Positions 23,605-34,573 are shown, counted from the first letter of the stretch. The stretch: DNA of 64,000 nucleotides from Tremella fuciformis (GCA_032768795.1 CP136490.1:1922001-1986000), one strand, 5' to 3'. Numbers and translations: made by a program. The notes: a model not told the origin generated them from the sequence alone.

Positions 23605-24780
23605 TCATCTCTTCGGTTCAGATGACGATGCAGGTGAATGACCAGAGTGTGTGTCCGAGGGTCTTGCACGGATAGGGAGATACCTCTGACCATTTCTGAG
23701 GCGGGATCTAGCGCGGGAAACACGCGCCGCCGTGATTCTGGGGTCTTGAGTATCTATAGGCAGGGCAATAGCCCTTCTGAATACAGTATGAAGGCTGACG
23801 TCGTTGTAACCCCGCTCTTCTAATGTATGCCAAGCCACCCCCATGAGCCTTGAATTTATGAGCTTGATCACCTCGGTCGTACGGCCCGCGATGAACAGCT
23901 TCGAGAGCAGAGTGTCTCCTGCATTCATCCACCCGTCGAATCTACTTCGCCGCTGAATTAGGTCGAAAAAGGGCTTCATGACATGTGCCCGGCCCTCACC
24001 TCCCGGAGTCTCTGCTGCCCTGAGCAACTGATATGCAAATAGACCCGAACCATCATTGACGCTCTCCATAGTGCAGCCTATACCCACCCGAAGTGTGGCC
24101 TCCTTGAGCTCGGAATATCGCCTCTTCTCATTGAGACGCGCCGGATCGTTAGAATCGGCGGCGGTCCAGGGAGATCTGCTGTCCCAAACGCAGACGGTGA
24201 ATTTTGACCACTTGCCGTATGAGGAAACGGTATTGGCCGAACAACTGACCCATCCGTGCCAATGCTCAGCCGTCTCCGGTGCTTGGTGATCATTCATGGC
24301 ATGCGAAGACAGTCTGATTTCGTCAAACAGCTCTTGGCGAGGGTCGGTCTCCGACGTCCAGGCCGTCGGATCCCTCGCGACATCATACGTAAAGTTGATT
24401 GTAGACCAGTGAAAGTAGGGGTAGATATCCACCGTGCTCGCTCGGGTGTGAGCCGGATCACTGCCGTGATACGTGCGCATGACGGTGCGAGTTTACGCCG
24501 AAGAGCAATGCAGGGCTATCTTAAAGTGGCTCTTGCACGCTCCTCCGATCCCCAGGATGAAGTGTGCAGGGCACAGCCAGCGCCGTTTCTCAGAGATTGG
24601 CAGACGAAGATTGCCCGTCTGTGTCTCAGGTGGATCTGGAGTCTTGCCGCCACGGTCCCAGTCGCTGCTCCACCCATCACAAATGCTTTCTGAAGCGATG
24701 TGTAAAAGACTGTGGCGCGAAGGCCACCCTTTGAATTGCTTTTTGACAAGAAATTTCAGATGCTGTACACTCCATTCAGC
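23605..24780 (-). CDS. Unknown protein, family X member 1, start not found
   Basis: The main exon (24460-23605) reads STVDIYPYFHWSTINFTYDV, SETDPRQELFDEIRLSSHA and ends SSSEPKR. An upstream exon ending at 24497 (KSHFKIALHCSSA) joins in phase 2 through a 36-nt intron (donor GTAAAC, acceptor GGCAG). That exon stays open back to about 24780 (EWSVQHLKFLVKKQF) but contains no Met, so an earlier exon is missing or the gene is decayed. It aligns with the copia-split gene at 45192: YFHW/YFWW, TSETDP and the same spacing. No domain is recognised. It ends about 230 bp before the Ty3 insertion flank. Confidence 0.5.
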
Positions 24781-25008
24781 GAAATTTCACACATCTGACA
24801 CACAAAGTGGAGAAGAAGGGACCTGTCAGGCAAAGCAAAAAAGAATTAGCAGCCTTCATCGCGCTGAGCAGTAGGTCCGGTGCATGCCGTTTTGGACCAT
24901 AATCCCAACTATAAAAAGACAGCTGGATGTGTTAGGAGCAAGCATGCGAGGAACATCGGCTGAAGTGACATGTGCGCAGAGCTAGAAAGCGAACCAATGC
25001 GGGGCTCC

Positions 25009-25321
25009 TGTCAGGACTGTGGCACTGAGACTGTGGCGGAATGAGACAAGGCCAAGTGCCACACGGCCTGACTCAGCCAACCGCCCACTTGCCTCATCCG
25101 GGTGAAGTAGCCGAACTGCTAAATGCGGCACTCGGACTGTCTAGTATAGTTGAACGGTTTTCGAATACATATAGTAGACATTCGAGTAGAGAAGATCTCT
25201 AGTCGAATGTATCTCTTGTACTCTCAGTCTACTTCTAGCAACCCTACTCGATTGCATACTCCCTGCGAGGCAACCTCGACTTCCCAGCTCGACGCGGACT
25301 ATCCTACGTCCGGTCTTGACA
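25009..25321 (+). repeat. 5' LTR of the Ty3 element
   Basis: 313 bp, ends TGTC...GACA. It contains a TATA-like ACATATAG near 25167-25174, about 30 bp before TAGTCGAATGTATCT (25200-25214), which is a plausible transcript start because it is complementary to the priming site outside the LTR. Confidence 0.93.
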
Positions 25322-25323
25322 TT

Positions 25324-25338
25324 AGATACATTCGACTA
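25324..25338 (+). other. Candidate self-priming primer-binding site of the Ty3 element
   Basis: AGATACATTCGACTA starts two bases after the LTR and is the exact reverse complement of 15 bases within the LTR (25200-25214). There is no TGG typical of tRNA primers. Elements of the Tf1/sushi type prime minus-strand synthesis from the folded 5' end of their own mRNA in exactly this way. Confidence 0.75.
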
Positions 25339-25369
25339 TACTCGCACTGAGTATTGCAAGTCGAGGAAC

Positions 25370-26644
25370 ATGAGTGCTTCCACTCGCCAACTACGGTCGC
25401 ATGTCGACCCGGACTCGGAGGACCTCGACACTCCTACGGAGGTTGAGGAACTCCGACGTCAGATACTCGAGCTTCGCCAAGCCAAGGAGCAGAGCGACTC
25501 GGCCCTAGCGGCCGCCCGTCTCGCATTGGCCGAACGGGCCACCCCGGCAACCACTCATCACACGGGAGCCGCGCAAGGTACACCCCTGGAAGAGATCACG
25601 GACACGGATCTCGACCACGACCACTCGCCGCTCGAGTCCGCTCAGAGGATTTCGAACGCGACGAGATCCTTCAAGGTGAACCCCCCAGATGAATATCACG
25701 GTGACCGCGATAAGCTACCGCAATACATTACCCAGGTACGAATGTACCTTAGCATGCAAGGCGGTGGCCTGGACTCGCGGAGGCAAGTCATTTGGGCGGC
25801 ATCCTACCTACGGGGAAATGCCCTTCGTTGGTGGGAACCGTACTTCAACAGGCCGAAAATCGAACAACCCCTTTTTTGTTCCGACTTGGACCATTTCATT
25901 TCCGAGTTACAGGACATGTTCGGCGACCCGGATAGACACCGAATTGCGGTGCAGCGACTCAAGAAACTGTCGCAAACCCGCACGGTCTCGGAATACTATG
26001 CACGATTCCTGGCGATCTCAGCCGATGTGGAGTATGAGGACCGTAGCCTACGAGACATGTTCGAGTCGGGTCTGCGACCCGAGATCCGCCTGGCCATAGC
26101 GAATCGCGAGCACGAGCCCAGATCCCTAAAAGAGCTGGCGGACGTAGCGATTCGTCTCAATGTACAGCAGGACAGTGTCCGCAACAACTTGCTGCAGCGC
26201 GAGCCGGAGCGAGCTACCTCGAAAAGGTTCGGCGAGGCGCCGGCGACAACTCACTCTCGCGACCGCGCCGACAGACCTTCGAGGGACTACGTTCGATCCC
26301 CGAATCCGCCCTCTCGACCCCCGACCAACCAGAGATATCGGAAGGACGACGGACACTCGAGGGGTAGGATCTCGCCCAGCGAAAGACAGCGACGGATGGA
26401 CAAAAACCTGTGTCTATACTGTGAGAGCCCGGATCACATTGTAGCCAACTGCCCCACGGCCCCGAAAACGCGAGCTCCTCGAAACAGCCCCGCATCGGGG
26501 GCGAACGCAGTCCGCCTCAATGGTATTAGACACGAATCACCGAATGCGAACGCCAACCTCGATCATACGAAATTCGACAAAGACGATTCGGAAAACAAGT
26601 TGGCGTACCCCAGCCCCGCGGCGGCGAGGTACGCCCCAGCGTGA
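25370..26644 (+). CDS. Ty3 Gag
   Basis: Structural protein of about 424 residues. It contains the retrotransposon Gag signature (YLRGNALRWWEPYF, SELQDMFGDPDRHRIA) and a CCHC knuckle CLYCESPDHIVANC (CX2CX4HX4C). The start is the Met of MSASTRQLRS, 48 bp inside the element; an upstream in-frame ATG lies in the LTR. The frame closes with TGA at 26642-26644 while pol continues in the -1 frame. Confidence 0.92.
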   Translation: MSASTRQLRSHVDPDSEDLDTPTEVEELRRQILELRQAKEQSDSALAAARLALAERATPATTHHTGAAQGTPLEEITDTDLDHDHSPLESAQRISNATRSFKVNPPDEYHGDRDKLPQYITQVRMYLSMQGGGLDSRRQVIWAASYLRGNALRWWEPYFNRPKIEQPLFCSDLDHFISELQDMFGDPDRHRIAVQRLKKLSQTRTVSEYYARFLAISADVEYEDRSLRDMFESGLRPEIRLAIANREHEPRSLKELADVAIRLNVQQDSVRNNLLQREPERATSKRFGEAPATTHSRDRADRPSRDYVRSPNPPSRPPTNQRYRKDDGHSRGRISPSERQRRMDKNLCLYCESPDHIVANCPTAPKTRAPRNSPASGANAVRLNGIRHESPNANANLDHTKFDKDDSENKLAYPSPAAARYAPA

Positions 26645-29600
26645 CCGCCACCTTCGCCGCACTCCCAATCTCGACGCCAACTATTCCTGATACCCCAGAC
26701 CTTTTCCATATACCCGTCGCGATCGCAAACAAACAATCACTAGTCTCCCGAGCGCTGCTCGACACCGGGGCCTCCCGGAACTTTATAGAGAAAACCTACG
26801 CCATCGAGTCGAAACTCGAATTGCGCCCTTCTAGAATCAAACAGACCCTACGATTAGCGGATGGCTCCCGCAGCGCTATCGAACAAGAGGTTACCCTCAC
26901 CCTCTTGCTAGGGGAAGGGTTCCAGCCCTACACAGCTACATTTCTGGTCGCCAGACTAGATGTGGGCCCCATCATCCTTGGGGCGCCATTCTTCAAAGAA
27001 GTCAAGCCAACGCTCGACTGGGATAACCTGGCCATTCAACCTCCTCCCTCGAGATCACACCAGGGCAAGTCGGGAAAACTAAAAGCAATCTCCCTCATCT
27101 CGGCCGAGGCATTCGAACAGATTACGGACGAACCCAAGGGGGCGATCTACCTACGAGCCATCTCCGTGGACCCACCTCGGATGGAGGAAGTGGTACCTAC
27201 GGAATACCACGAGTTCCTGGATGTCTTCTCGGAGTCGGAGGCCACCAAGCTACCTCCTCATAGGCCTTTCGACCACCGCATCCCGCTACTCGACGGCGCT
27301 GAGCCGACATTCGGCCCGATCTACTCGCTGTCCGTGACCGAACAGGAGGCCCTCCGAGACTACTTGGATACGAACCTCAAGAAAGGCTTTATCGTACCTT
27401 CGGAGTCGCCAGCGGCCTCGCCAATTTTATTCGTAAAGAAGAAAGACGGATCCTTACGCCTCTGCGTGGACTACCGCAAGTTGAATAACATAACCGTTAA
27501 GAACCGTTATCCCCTACCGTTGATCGGAGATCTACTAGACCAACTCCGTGCGGCCACTATCTACTCAAAAATAGACCTACGTGGCGCGTACAACCTCCTC
27601 CGGATCGCCGCCGGGGAAGAATGGAAAACCGCATTCAGAACTCGGTTCGGGCTGTTCGAGTACCGAGTGATGCCATTCGGCCTCACGAATGCCCCAGCCT
27701 CATTCCAACACTTGATGAACCACATATTCCGCGATGTGCTGGACATTTTCGTCATAGTCTATCTGGACGACATACTTATCTTCTCGAAGTCACGGAGCGA
27801 GCACGAGAGGCACGTCAAAGAAGTCCTACAACGACTGCGGAAATTCGAACTGTTCGCAAAACACGACAAGTGCCAGTTCCATACCGACTCCGTAGAGTTC
27901 CTGGGCTACATCATCGACCCGAAGGGCGTATCGATGGACCCGAACAAGGTGCGAGCGGTGTCGGCATGGCCAGCACCTCGGAACGTCAAGGAAGTTCAAT
28001 CCTTCCTGGGTTTCGCAAACTTCTATCGAAGGTTCATAGCAGGGTTCGCCAAGGTAGCTAAGCCACTGCACGAACTCACTCGGAAGTCGACCCCGTTCTC
28101 CTGGTCGGAACCGCACCAGGCGGCGTTCGACCTGCTCAAGACGAAAATGACGACCGGACCCGTCCTGAAACACTATGACCCAGACCAGGAATGCGTGGTA
28201 GAGACCGACGCGTCCGATTTCGCGATCGGGGCAGTCATATCCCAGAAAGACGGGGAGAATGGACTGCGCCCAGTCGCATATTCGAGTCGAGTCATGTCGC
28301 CAGCCGAGTTAAACTACCCGATACACGACAAGGAATTCTTGGCAATCGTGTACGCTTTCAAGGAATGGCGACACTACCTGGAAGGTGCCCGACACCGGAC
28401 ACAAGTGCTCACCGACCACCGCAGCCTGGAAACCTTCTTGTCAACCAAGCAACTGACCCGACGACAGGCACGATGGGCAGAGATGATGGCAGACTTCAAC
28501 TTCGAGATCTCCTATCGTTCGGGGAAGCAAAGTACTAAACCGGACGCCCTCAGTCGAAGACCGGATTACCTCCCCACCGACTCGACAGCCACGAGCCTGT
28601 CTCAGGAACTCAACGGACACAATTTCCGACCGCTCCTGTCCTCAGAACAGTTGCTACTCTCCCTACAAGTACAGCTGCTGGGCAAGACGCCGTCCGACTT
28701 GTACGAAGGGGACGACGAGCTAGGACCATTGATCGCGGACGGAAAAGTAACCCAAGACACGCAAGGATACTATAGACACTCGAAAGCATACTACTGTCCC
28801 TCGAAGTCTCGGACAGAGGTCATCGAGGCACATCATGATATAGTCTCGGCCGGTCACCCTGGACCCCGAAAGACTTATCAGGCAATTAGGCAACACTGGT
28901 GGTGGCCGAACATCAAGACGGATGTAGAGAAATCTGCGGCGGAGTGCGAGAAGTGCCAAAGAAACAAGCCCTCGAGACAGAAACCGTACGGCCTCCTTCG
29001 ACCGCTCGAACCGCCACTACGACCATGGGCAGACCTGTCTGTGGACTTCATAGTCGACCTGCCCACCTCGAATACCTACGACTCCATCATGGTTGTCGTG
29101 GATCGCTTCTCGAAGATGGCAGTATTCGCGCCCTGTCACAAGTCGATCACCGCTAAAGGAATGTCCGAAATCTTCACGGATAGAGTATATACTCGTTTCG
29201 GCATACCCGACAGCATAGTGTCGGATCGTGGGAGTCTGTTCGTATCCAAATTCTGGAAAGCCTTCTGCCAAGGCCTAGGAACCAACCTGCGCTACTCGAC
29301 AGCATACCACCCACAAACAGACGGACAAACCGAGAGAACGAACCAGTGGCTGGAACAGTACCTACGCAACTATGTGAACCTCGAACAAGACAATTGGGTG
29401 CCCCTACTGCCGCACGCGGAGTTCTGCTACAATAGCACGCACCACGCCTCGCTGGGTATGAGCCCCCTGGAGGCCTACACCGGGAGAGCATATCGTACGA
29501 CCCTAGTCGATCCGCCAGGAGACCTGTCCGACCTGCAAGTTCCAGCAGCCGCCGACCGGGTTCAGCAGCTAGAACAGCTGCACCATCGAATACGAGGAAA

Positions 29601-30183
29601 CTTGCTCAGAGCCCAAGAAGGGTGGAAGAAGCAATATGATAAGCGTCGACGTACACCGGACTTCCAAGTAGGGGACAAAGTCTGGCTAAATGGCAAGAAC
29701 TTGCGCACGCTCCGTCCGACTAGGAAATTCGACCACCGTCACGTAGGACCGTACTCCATACTAGAAAGGATAAACGAGAACGCATATAAACTGGACCTGC
29801 CTCCGGAATTGGTCGCCAATCGAGTCCACCCAGTCTTCAACGTAGAGCTCTTGTCGCACGTTCGTGGGGCTCGAGTCGAAGCGCAACCCGCGCTGGTCGC
29901 TCCGCCACCAGCCCCACACACTAGCGAGGAGGAGCTTTACGAAGTCGAAGGGGTACTGAAACGAGCTCGACGATCCCGGGGTAAGGCAAGACAACTCGAG
30001 GACCAGGTCCTTGTGAAATGGAAGGGGTACCAACAACCGACCTGGCAACCAACAGACTCTCTAAAGGGGGACCCGCGGTTCGAGTCGTGGATGAAGGGCA
30101 TCAAGGACAGCCAAGTCGAATCCCTAGTATCCGATGCGAAACGCATAAGGCGCGCCCCGCGCTGGAGAACGGAGTCGGCATGA
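26641..30183 (+). CDS. Ty3 Pol polyprotein with chromodomain
   Basis: About 1180 residues counted from 26641; the frame is actually open from 26530 and overlaps the end of gag by about 115 bp in -1 register. Protease has ALLDTGAS (about residue 40), reverse transcriptase YLDD (about 375), RNase H ETDASDFAIG (about 520). The integrase has an HHCC finger (about 730-775) and a DDE core with VDFIVD, VSDRG and the TDGQTERTNQ segment (about 800-900). A chromodomain (YEVEGVLKRA .. VLVKWKGYQQPTWQP, about 1100-1160) could direct insertion to heterochromatin. No internal stop is present. Confidence 0.95.
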   Translation: MTATFAALPISTPTIPDTPDLFHIPVAIANKQSLVSRALLDTGASRNFIEKTYAIESKLELRPSRIKQTLRLADGSRSAIEQEVTLTLLLGEGFQPYTATFLVARLDVGPIILGAPFFKEVKPTLDWDNLAIQPPPSRSHQGKSGKLKAISLISAEAFEQITDEPKGAIYLRAISVDPPRMEEVVPTEYHEFLDVFSESEATKLPPHRPFDHRIPLLDGAEPTFGPIYSLSVTEQEALRDYLDTNLKKGFIVPSESPAASPILFVKKKDGSLRLCVDYRKLNNITVKNRYPLPLIGDLLDQLRAATIYSKIDLRGAYNLLRIAAGEEWKTAFRTRFGLFEYRVMPFGLTNAPASFQHLMNHIFRDVLDIFVIVYLDDILIFSKSRSEHERHVKEVLQRLRKFELFAKHDKCQFHTDSVEFLGYIIDPKGVSMDPNKVRAVSAWPAPRNVKEVQSFLGFANFYRRFIAGFAKVAKPLHELTRKSTPFSWSEPHQAAFDLLKTKMTTGPVLKHYDPDQECVVETDASDFAIGAVISQKDGENGLRPVAYSSRVMSPAELNYPIHDKEFLAIVYAFKEWRHYLEGARHRTQVLTDHRSLETFLSTKQLTRRQARWAEMMADFNFEISYRSGKQSTKPDALSRRPDYLPTDSTATSLSQELNGHNFRPLLSSEQLLLSLQVQLLGKTPSDLYEGDDELGPLIADGKVTQDTQGYYRHSKAYYCPSKSRTEVIEAHHDIVSAGHPGPRKTYQAIRQHWWWPNIKTDVEKSAAECEKCQRNKPSRQKPYGLLRPLEPPLRPWADLSVDFIVDLPTSNTYDSIMVVVDRFSKMAVFAPCHKSITAKGMSEIFTDRVYTRFGIPDSIVSDRGSLFVSKFWKAFCQGLGTNLRYSTAYHPQTDGQTERTNQWLEQYLRNYVNLEQDNWVPLLPHAEFCYNSTHHASLGMSPLEAYTGRAYRTTLVDPPGDLSDLQVPAAADRVQQLEQLHHRIRGNLLRAQEGWKKQYDKRRRTPDFQVGDKVWLNGKNLRTLRPTRKFDHRHVGPYSILERINENAYKLDLPPELVANRVHPVFNVELLSHVRGARVEAQPALVAPPPAPHTSEEELYEVEGVLKRARRSRGKARQLEDQVLVKWKGYQQPTWQPTDSLKGDPRFESWMKGIKDSQVESLVSDAKRIRRAPRWRTESA

Positions 30184-30215
30184 GGTCTCTGCATAAAATA
30201 CAACCTGGACTACAA

Positions 30216-31895
30216 TCACTTGCGGCGACCGCGCTTCGTCTTGAGGGCGCCAAGCGCGGCGCGCTGTGGCGCCTTCGCCTCACTGGCAGTCTTCTCCTTG
30301 GTCTGCAGTCGGGTCGTGCGGTGCGGGATGTCGGATTCCGACTCGAGGGACTCAGCTCGGGCAGACAGAAGTCGAGTAACCGAGTGGTGCCGGTCGGGAG
30401 ACGAGTGAATGGAGGGCGCGGGCGAGTCCTCCAATAGCCGCTTCAAACCACCCCCACCGACCACCGAGGGACCCGCAACCCCCTCCTCAGCGCCTTCGGC
30501 CATCGCGTCGTCCAAAGAGCTCCAGTCGAGTGTAGACACCAACGGAGGATCACCCGAGCCTAGCAGAGCGACTTGAGACTCGCCGCGGAATGCAGTCCGG
30601 TTCAAATGCTGCAAGTCAGATCTCGACAAGACCAAGACGAAATCCGACTACACTTACCTGATATTCGGAGTAATTGATTCTATAGATCTCCAAGATAGCA
30701 TTACGGGCCAGACCGGGTTTCGCGTCGGCAAGTAGAGCTGCCGCCTGGCGGTGAATCCCTGCGATAACACCCTTACGACGAACGACCTCGTCGGCGGGGA
30801 GGACGAGTTGAGCTCGGGGCCCAAGAGCGGTGTTGGGCGAAAGGGTGCAGTGTTTCGACTTGAGCATACACCCAAGACACCTATACGTCAGCGAAAATCG
30901 AGTACGGTAAGTCGAAAACATACTTCTGCGCCACATACCGCCTACCATCGACCTCCACAACCGGGCAGACGCAGAGTAGACCCGAGTAGCCCGACATGGG
31001 AGGGCGATTATGGGACACACAGGCTGCACAACGCTCCGCCCCCATCAGGACGCCCCACGAGCCGGAGTCGAGCGCCTCGAGGATGTTCGACCCGGTATCC
31101 GCGGTGTCGCCAGTACGAGTCGAAATGTACGACTCGATCCACGAGTAGAAGGACTCGATCCTCGAGTCGTCGTGTCCAACGACCTCCGGTTCTTTCAGCG
31201 GGTACCGAAACACGCGATTCAGACGCTTGACCACCAACTCTTCGCCTTCAACCCTCGGGAACACCCCACTAGGAGTTCGACCTGCCTTGGTCGGCGAAGG
31301 AGTAGGGATCGGCTGACCCGGGCTCGAGTCGGGGGCCGAGCCGAACAAGTCGCTCAGACCGACCTCAGTAGCCGAAGACACGACTTTGGCAGGCGGAGAT
31401 GCGGCCTTAGGGAAGCCCAAAGGGCGATGAGCATGACCCTTTTGACTAGCCGGTGTCTCGGGAATGCTGCTCGAGCCGAAGGGTGGTTGACGAGAGATAG
31501 GAGAGGGATCCAAGATGTGTTTCTTGGGTGAGAGACGACCGATGGGAGCAAGGGGAGCCTTGAAAGGCGATTGAATAGGCGGGAATACCGACTCAGCACG
31601 AGCAGGAGTCGACTTTACGGGAGAGGAACCCTAACAGCTTAACTCGAAGTTCGTCTACTGGCATTCGACTCACGGATTTGTCCCTTTCTCGACGTAAAGC
31701 CGCCTTCCCCGCAGCAACCAGTTTGTCGACCTCAAACTTGAAAATGGCATTTTCGGGCTGCGCTTCGAGGTTCTCTCGAGCGGCCTGGAGTTGAATTCGA
31801 TAGTCGTCCGCAGAGGCCGTACCGAGGTACGCCTCATCGTAGGCATCTTGTATGCCCTGCTCAACATTGAATCCGGCCAGCTCGTCGTCGACCAT
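30216..31895 (-). CDS. Antisense four-exon gene inside the Ty3 element
   Basis: Exons 31895-31674, 31630-30924, 30880-30658, 30608-30216 give a 514-residue frame. The three introns (43, 43, 49 nt) all have GT-AG ends: GTGAGT..GTTAG, GTATGT..TATAG, GTAAGT..TGCAG, with phases 0, 2, 0. The N-terminus (MVDDELAGFNVEQGIQDAYD) is acidic and helical, the middle is Ser/Pro-rich, and a Cys cluster (RCAAC, CVC, CLGC, KSKHC) spans the exon 2-3 junction, suggesting metal binding. The C-terminus is basic (ALKTKRGRRK). Because it opposes the genomic transcript, its introns survive retrotransposition. Function unknown; DNA or RNA binding is a reasonable guess from the Cys cluster and basic tail. Confidence 0.8.
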
Positions 31896-32096
31896 GATGA
31901 GAACAGTACGAAAGACGACTCAAGAAAGACGAAGTCCGGACACAACAACCAGCACAACAACTTGCATGAAGGGGTAAACAACGGCGTCTCTCGGGCTTAC
32001 GGGCGTGGCATCTACCTCAACGAACCGAACACACAGTGCCAAAGGACGCAACGTCGAATAAAGGATGTCAACAACCGAGGATGTCGGGTCGACATC

Positions 32097-32110
32097 AAAG
32101 AAGAGGGGGG
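32097..32110 (+). other. Polypurine tract of the Ty3 element
   Basis: AAAGAAGAGGGGGG followed by CGAC and then the 3' LTR. This is the expected primer for plus-strand synthesis. Confidence 0.75.
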
Positions 32111-32114
32111 CGAC

Positions 32115-32427
32115 TGTCAGGACTGTGGCACTGAGACTGTGGCGGAATGAGACAAGGCCAAGTGCCACACGGCCTGACTCAGCCAACCGCCCACTTGCCT
32201 CATCCGGGTGAAGTAGCCGAACTGCTAAATGCGGCACTCGGACTGTCTAGTATAGTTGAACGGTTTTCGAATACATATAGTAGACATTCGAGTAGAGAAG
32301 ATCTCTAGTCGAATGTATCTCTTGTACTCTCAGTCTACTTCTAGCAACCCTACTCGATTGCATACTCCCTGCGAGGCAACCTCGACTTCCCAGCTCGACG
32401 CGGACTATCCTACGTCCGGTCTTGACA
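32115..32427 (+). repeat. 3' LTR of the Ty3 element
   Basis: 313 bp, reading the same as 25009-25321 and followed by the target duplication GCTCC. Confidence 0.93.
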
Positions 32428-32432
32428 GCTCC

Positions 32433-32775
32433 TATCGTTGCGGGGCAGATTGGCTTGTGTTGCAGGTCAAAACCTTGACAAGGCGAATTGCGGTCCGCGT
32501 CAGTATGCACTGAGCACCGTGTTTGTCGGTATGCCAATAGTCACAATTGAGGAATCGAGCATGGGTTAAACCGCTCGCATACCTTCTTGTCTTTTGTTCT
32601 TGCACAAGTCGCTTTGTCAGCCAGGGATCGGCCTCGTGTTTTCCCCGTGCGTCGTGTGGCTCGAAGCCAAAAAGCGCTGTTCCCTCCTCACGCCGATTGA
32701 AACCAATCTTCCTCGAGCTGTTACGTCCCGCTTCCCTCTTCACGGTCGCCTCTTCTTCTCTCTCGCGCATGCACG
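32433..32775 (+). promoter_or_regulatory. Upstream region of kinase copy C
   Basis: 343 bp between the Ty3 target duplication and the copy C ATG. ATGCCAATAG occurs at about 32532; the same decamer lies about 225 bp before the ATG of copy D (about 34677). A shared CCAAT-type site is possible. Confidence 0.35.
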
Positions 32776-34573
32776 ATGTACCTCATCTTCCGCAATTGCG
32801 ACTACTGGGGGTGCGAACAAGCCATTCTGGGCGATGAGGGCACCTGTGAATTCTGCGGCGAGGTCAGGTGCTTCGATCACGACACTTTACCCTTCCACAG
32901 TTGCTGTTCAATGGAAGTGCGTGGGTCAAGAGACTACATGTGACAGACAATGATGCCCAGGCTCACTTTGTCAACGAGATTATAGCCAAGACTGACCGCG
33001 AAATGGTCTGCCTGCTTGGATGCACATTGGGATATCCCGGCTGATGGACAGTGGGAAAAGTTTCTCGCCCCTTTGGACCACACTCTATTTGAGAATCAGT
33101 CGTCCGCTCTCCGATCTGGGCATTCTTGCGAGATCCGAATACCGCAGAGTGTGGATGAAGTCCTCGAGGCTGGCCTGTTCAACCAGTTCAATGGGCATTT
33201 TCCAGCCATCTTCGACGATGGGGTTAAATGGCTTCTCCGTCTTCGACAGATAACGAAGCTGAGCGCAACCGGGGACATGCAATCTATAGTGACAACAAGC
33301 GAGGCAGAGACGATGCGAGTTCTCCACAAAGCTGGCTTATTGGTGCCAAATGCTTGGACGGTGTGCGAAGAAGAGCGAATCGAGCTGGAGCCGGGTGAGT
33401 GCGCCGGAGAGGTGCACAAAAGCACATCAATGACAACCAGGTATCAAGTACGACTATTTCTTTGTCGAGTGTGCCGTGGGGCAAGCTTGGAAGAAACTCA
33501 ACAAATCAAGCGGAGAAGGAAACCCCCCGGCCGATAGCCTGAAGACCTTCATCAACGCCTATGCCCGCTTCCAGATCAGCCTGAGCCACTTGCCGTTCGA
33601 TCCTATTGGTTCTCTCGCTCCGAGCGACTCAGACGCTTCTAGTCCACATGTTGGGCCGCTTATCAGTCATTTCGGCTTCAACCGCACCGAACCACCCTAC
33701 TTCTTCGGATCATTCAAGACCAATCGCGAGCGCTATTTGACGCATATAGACCTTGTCTTGGAGTTGATTGAGGCCGGTGTGCATATGCAGGACGATCCGG
33801 TCTACGCGTACCTCGCCCATCTGCATATTCGGGACGTAGTGATCGATTTGGAGGAGCTGGCTCAGGAGGAGACCGAGTTCTATGTCAAGCATGCCGACGA
33901 CAAGGCGGATCAGTGTCTGGCAGTTGATGACGAAATTACCGCAGTCATTGACTGGGAATGGTGGGCTATTCACCGAACTGTCTCTTGACGGCTTATGCTG
34001 ATGAAAAGGGCTTATGTGACAACGAAAGCCGAAGCGTTCTCTCCCCCAAAGATGTGCTTCGGCAGCGCCGCACACATGGATGGTGACAATGCGCCGGACG
34101 AAATTGAAAAGCTGCTCGTCGCTGCCTATCTCGAATACGGCCGTGAGGATCTCGCAGACTGCGTCCGAAACGGCAGGATATATAACCGCCTTGCCCGCTC
34201 AGTCGGCTATGCCCCTATCGTGTGGGAGCTCAACGCATTGACACGAGCTGCATATGGCGAGGACACGACCGCGATGATCTACAAGACTGCGGAGGAATGG
34301 CAGGCAGCCGCCAAAGAGAAGTACAAGGATAATGAGGCTTTGCAGAGGCTCATACGGCAAGACGAGGGAAAGGCGGGACCCAGAGCTGCGCGTCTCGCCG
34401 AATACGCGAACCGGGTCGCAACCTGGAAGACTCAGCTCTGTCCTGATGATCCATCGGCGACGCAGTCTACGGAACCCGAAAGAGCCAGAAACGCGGGAGA
34501 GTCTCTCGAGGAGACGGGCGGTCAGCCAAATCCTAAGTCATCGTGGACATCGACTTCCGAGACCCTTTCGTAG
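32776..34573 (+). CDS. AN1-like zinc finger fused to divergent APH-fold kinase, copy C
   Basis: Four exons: 32776-32916, 33052-33394, 33441-33960, 34009-34573, giving 522 residues. Exon 1 (141 bp) encodes the finger from CDYWGC to FHSC. Kinase motifs: FDDGVKWLLRLRQ, SEAETMRVLHKAGLLVPNAW, YDYFFVEC, FKTNRERYLTHIDLVLELI, FYVKHADDKADQ and AVIDWEW. The Mg-ligand Asn position is Gln. The C-terminal exon has AYVTTKAEAFSPP, GREDLADCVRNGRIYNRLA, YGEDTT and a charged tail. It forms a second subfamily with copies D and E. It lies 344 bp downstream of the Ty3 target duplication, so the insertion may have displaced its upstream region. Confidence 0.85.

Larger units (their letters stand above)
25009..32427 (+). 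mobile_element. Complete Ty3/gypsy chromovirus, 7419 bp
   Basis: Flanked by a 5-bp target duplication GCTCC (25004-25008 and 32428-32432). Two LTRs of 313 bp that I read as identical begin TGTCAGG and end CTTGACA. Internal order: gag, pol (protease, reverse transcriptase, RNase H, integrase, chromodomain), then a 1.9-kb segment carrying an antisense spliced gene. A polypurine tract (AAAGAAGAGGGGGG) ends at 32110, just before the 3' LTR. Identical LTRs and intact frames indicate recent insertion and probable competence. Confidence 0.96.
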
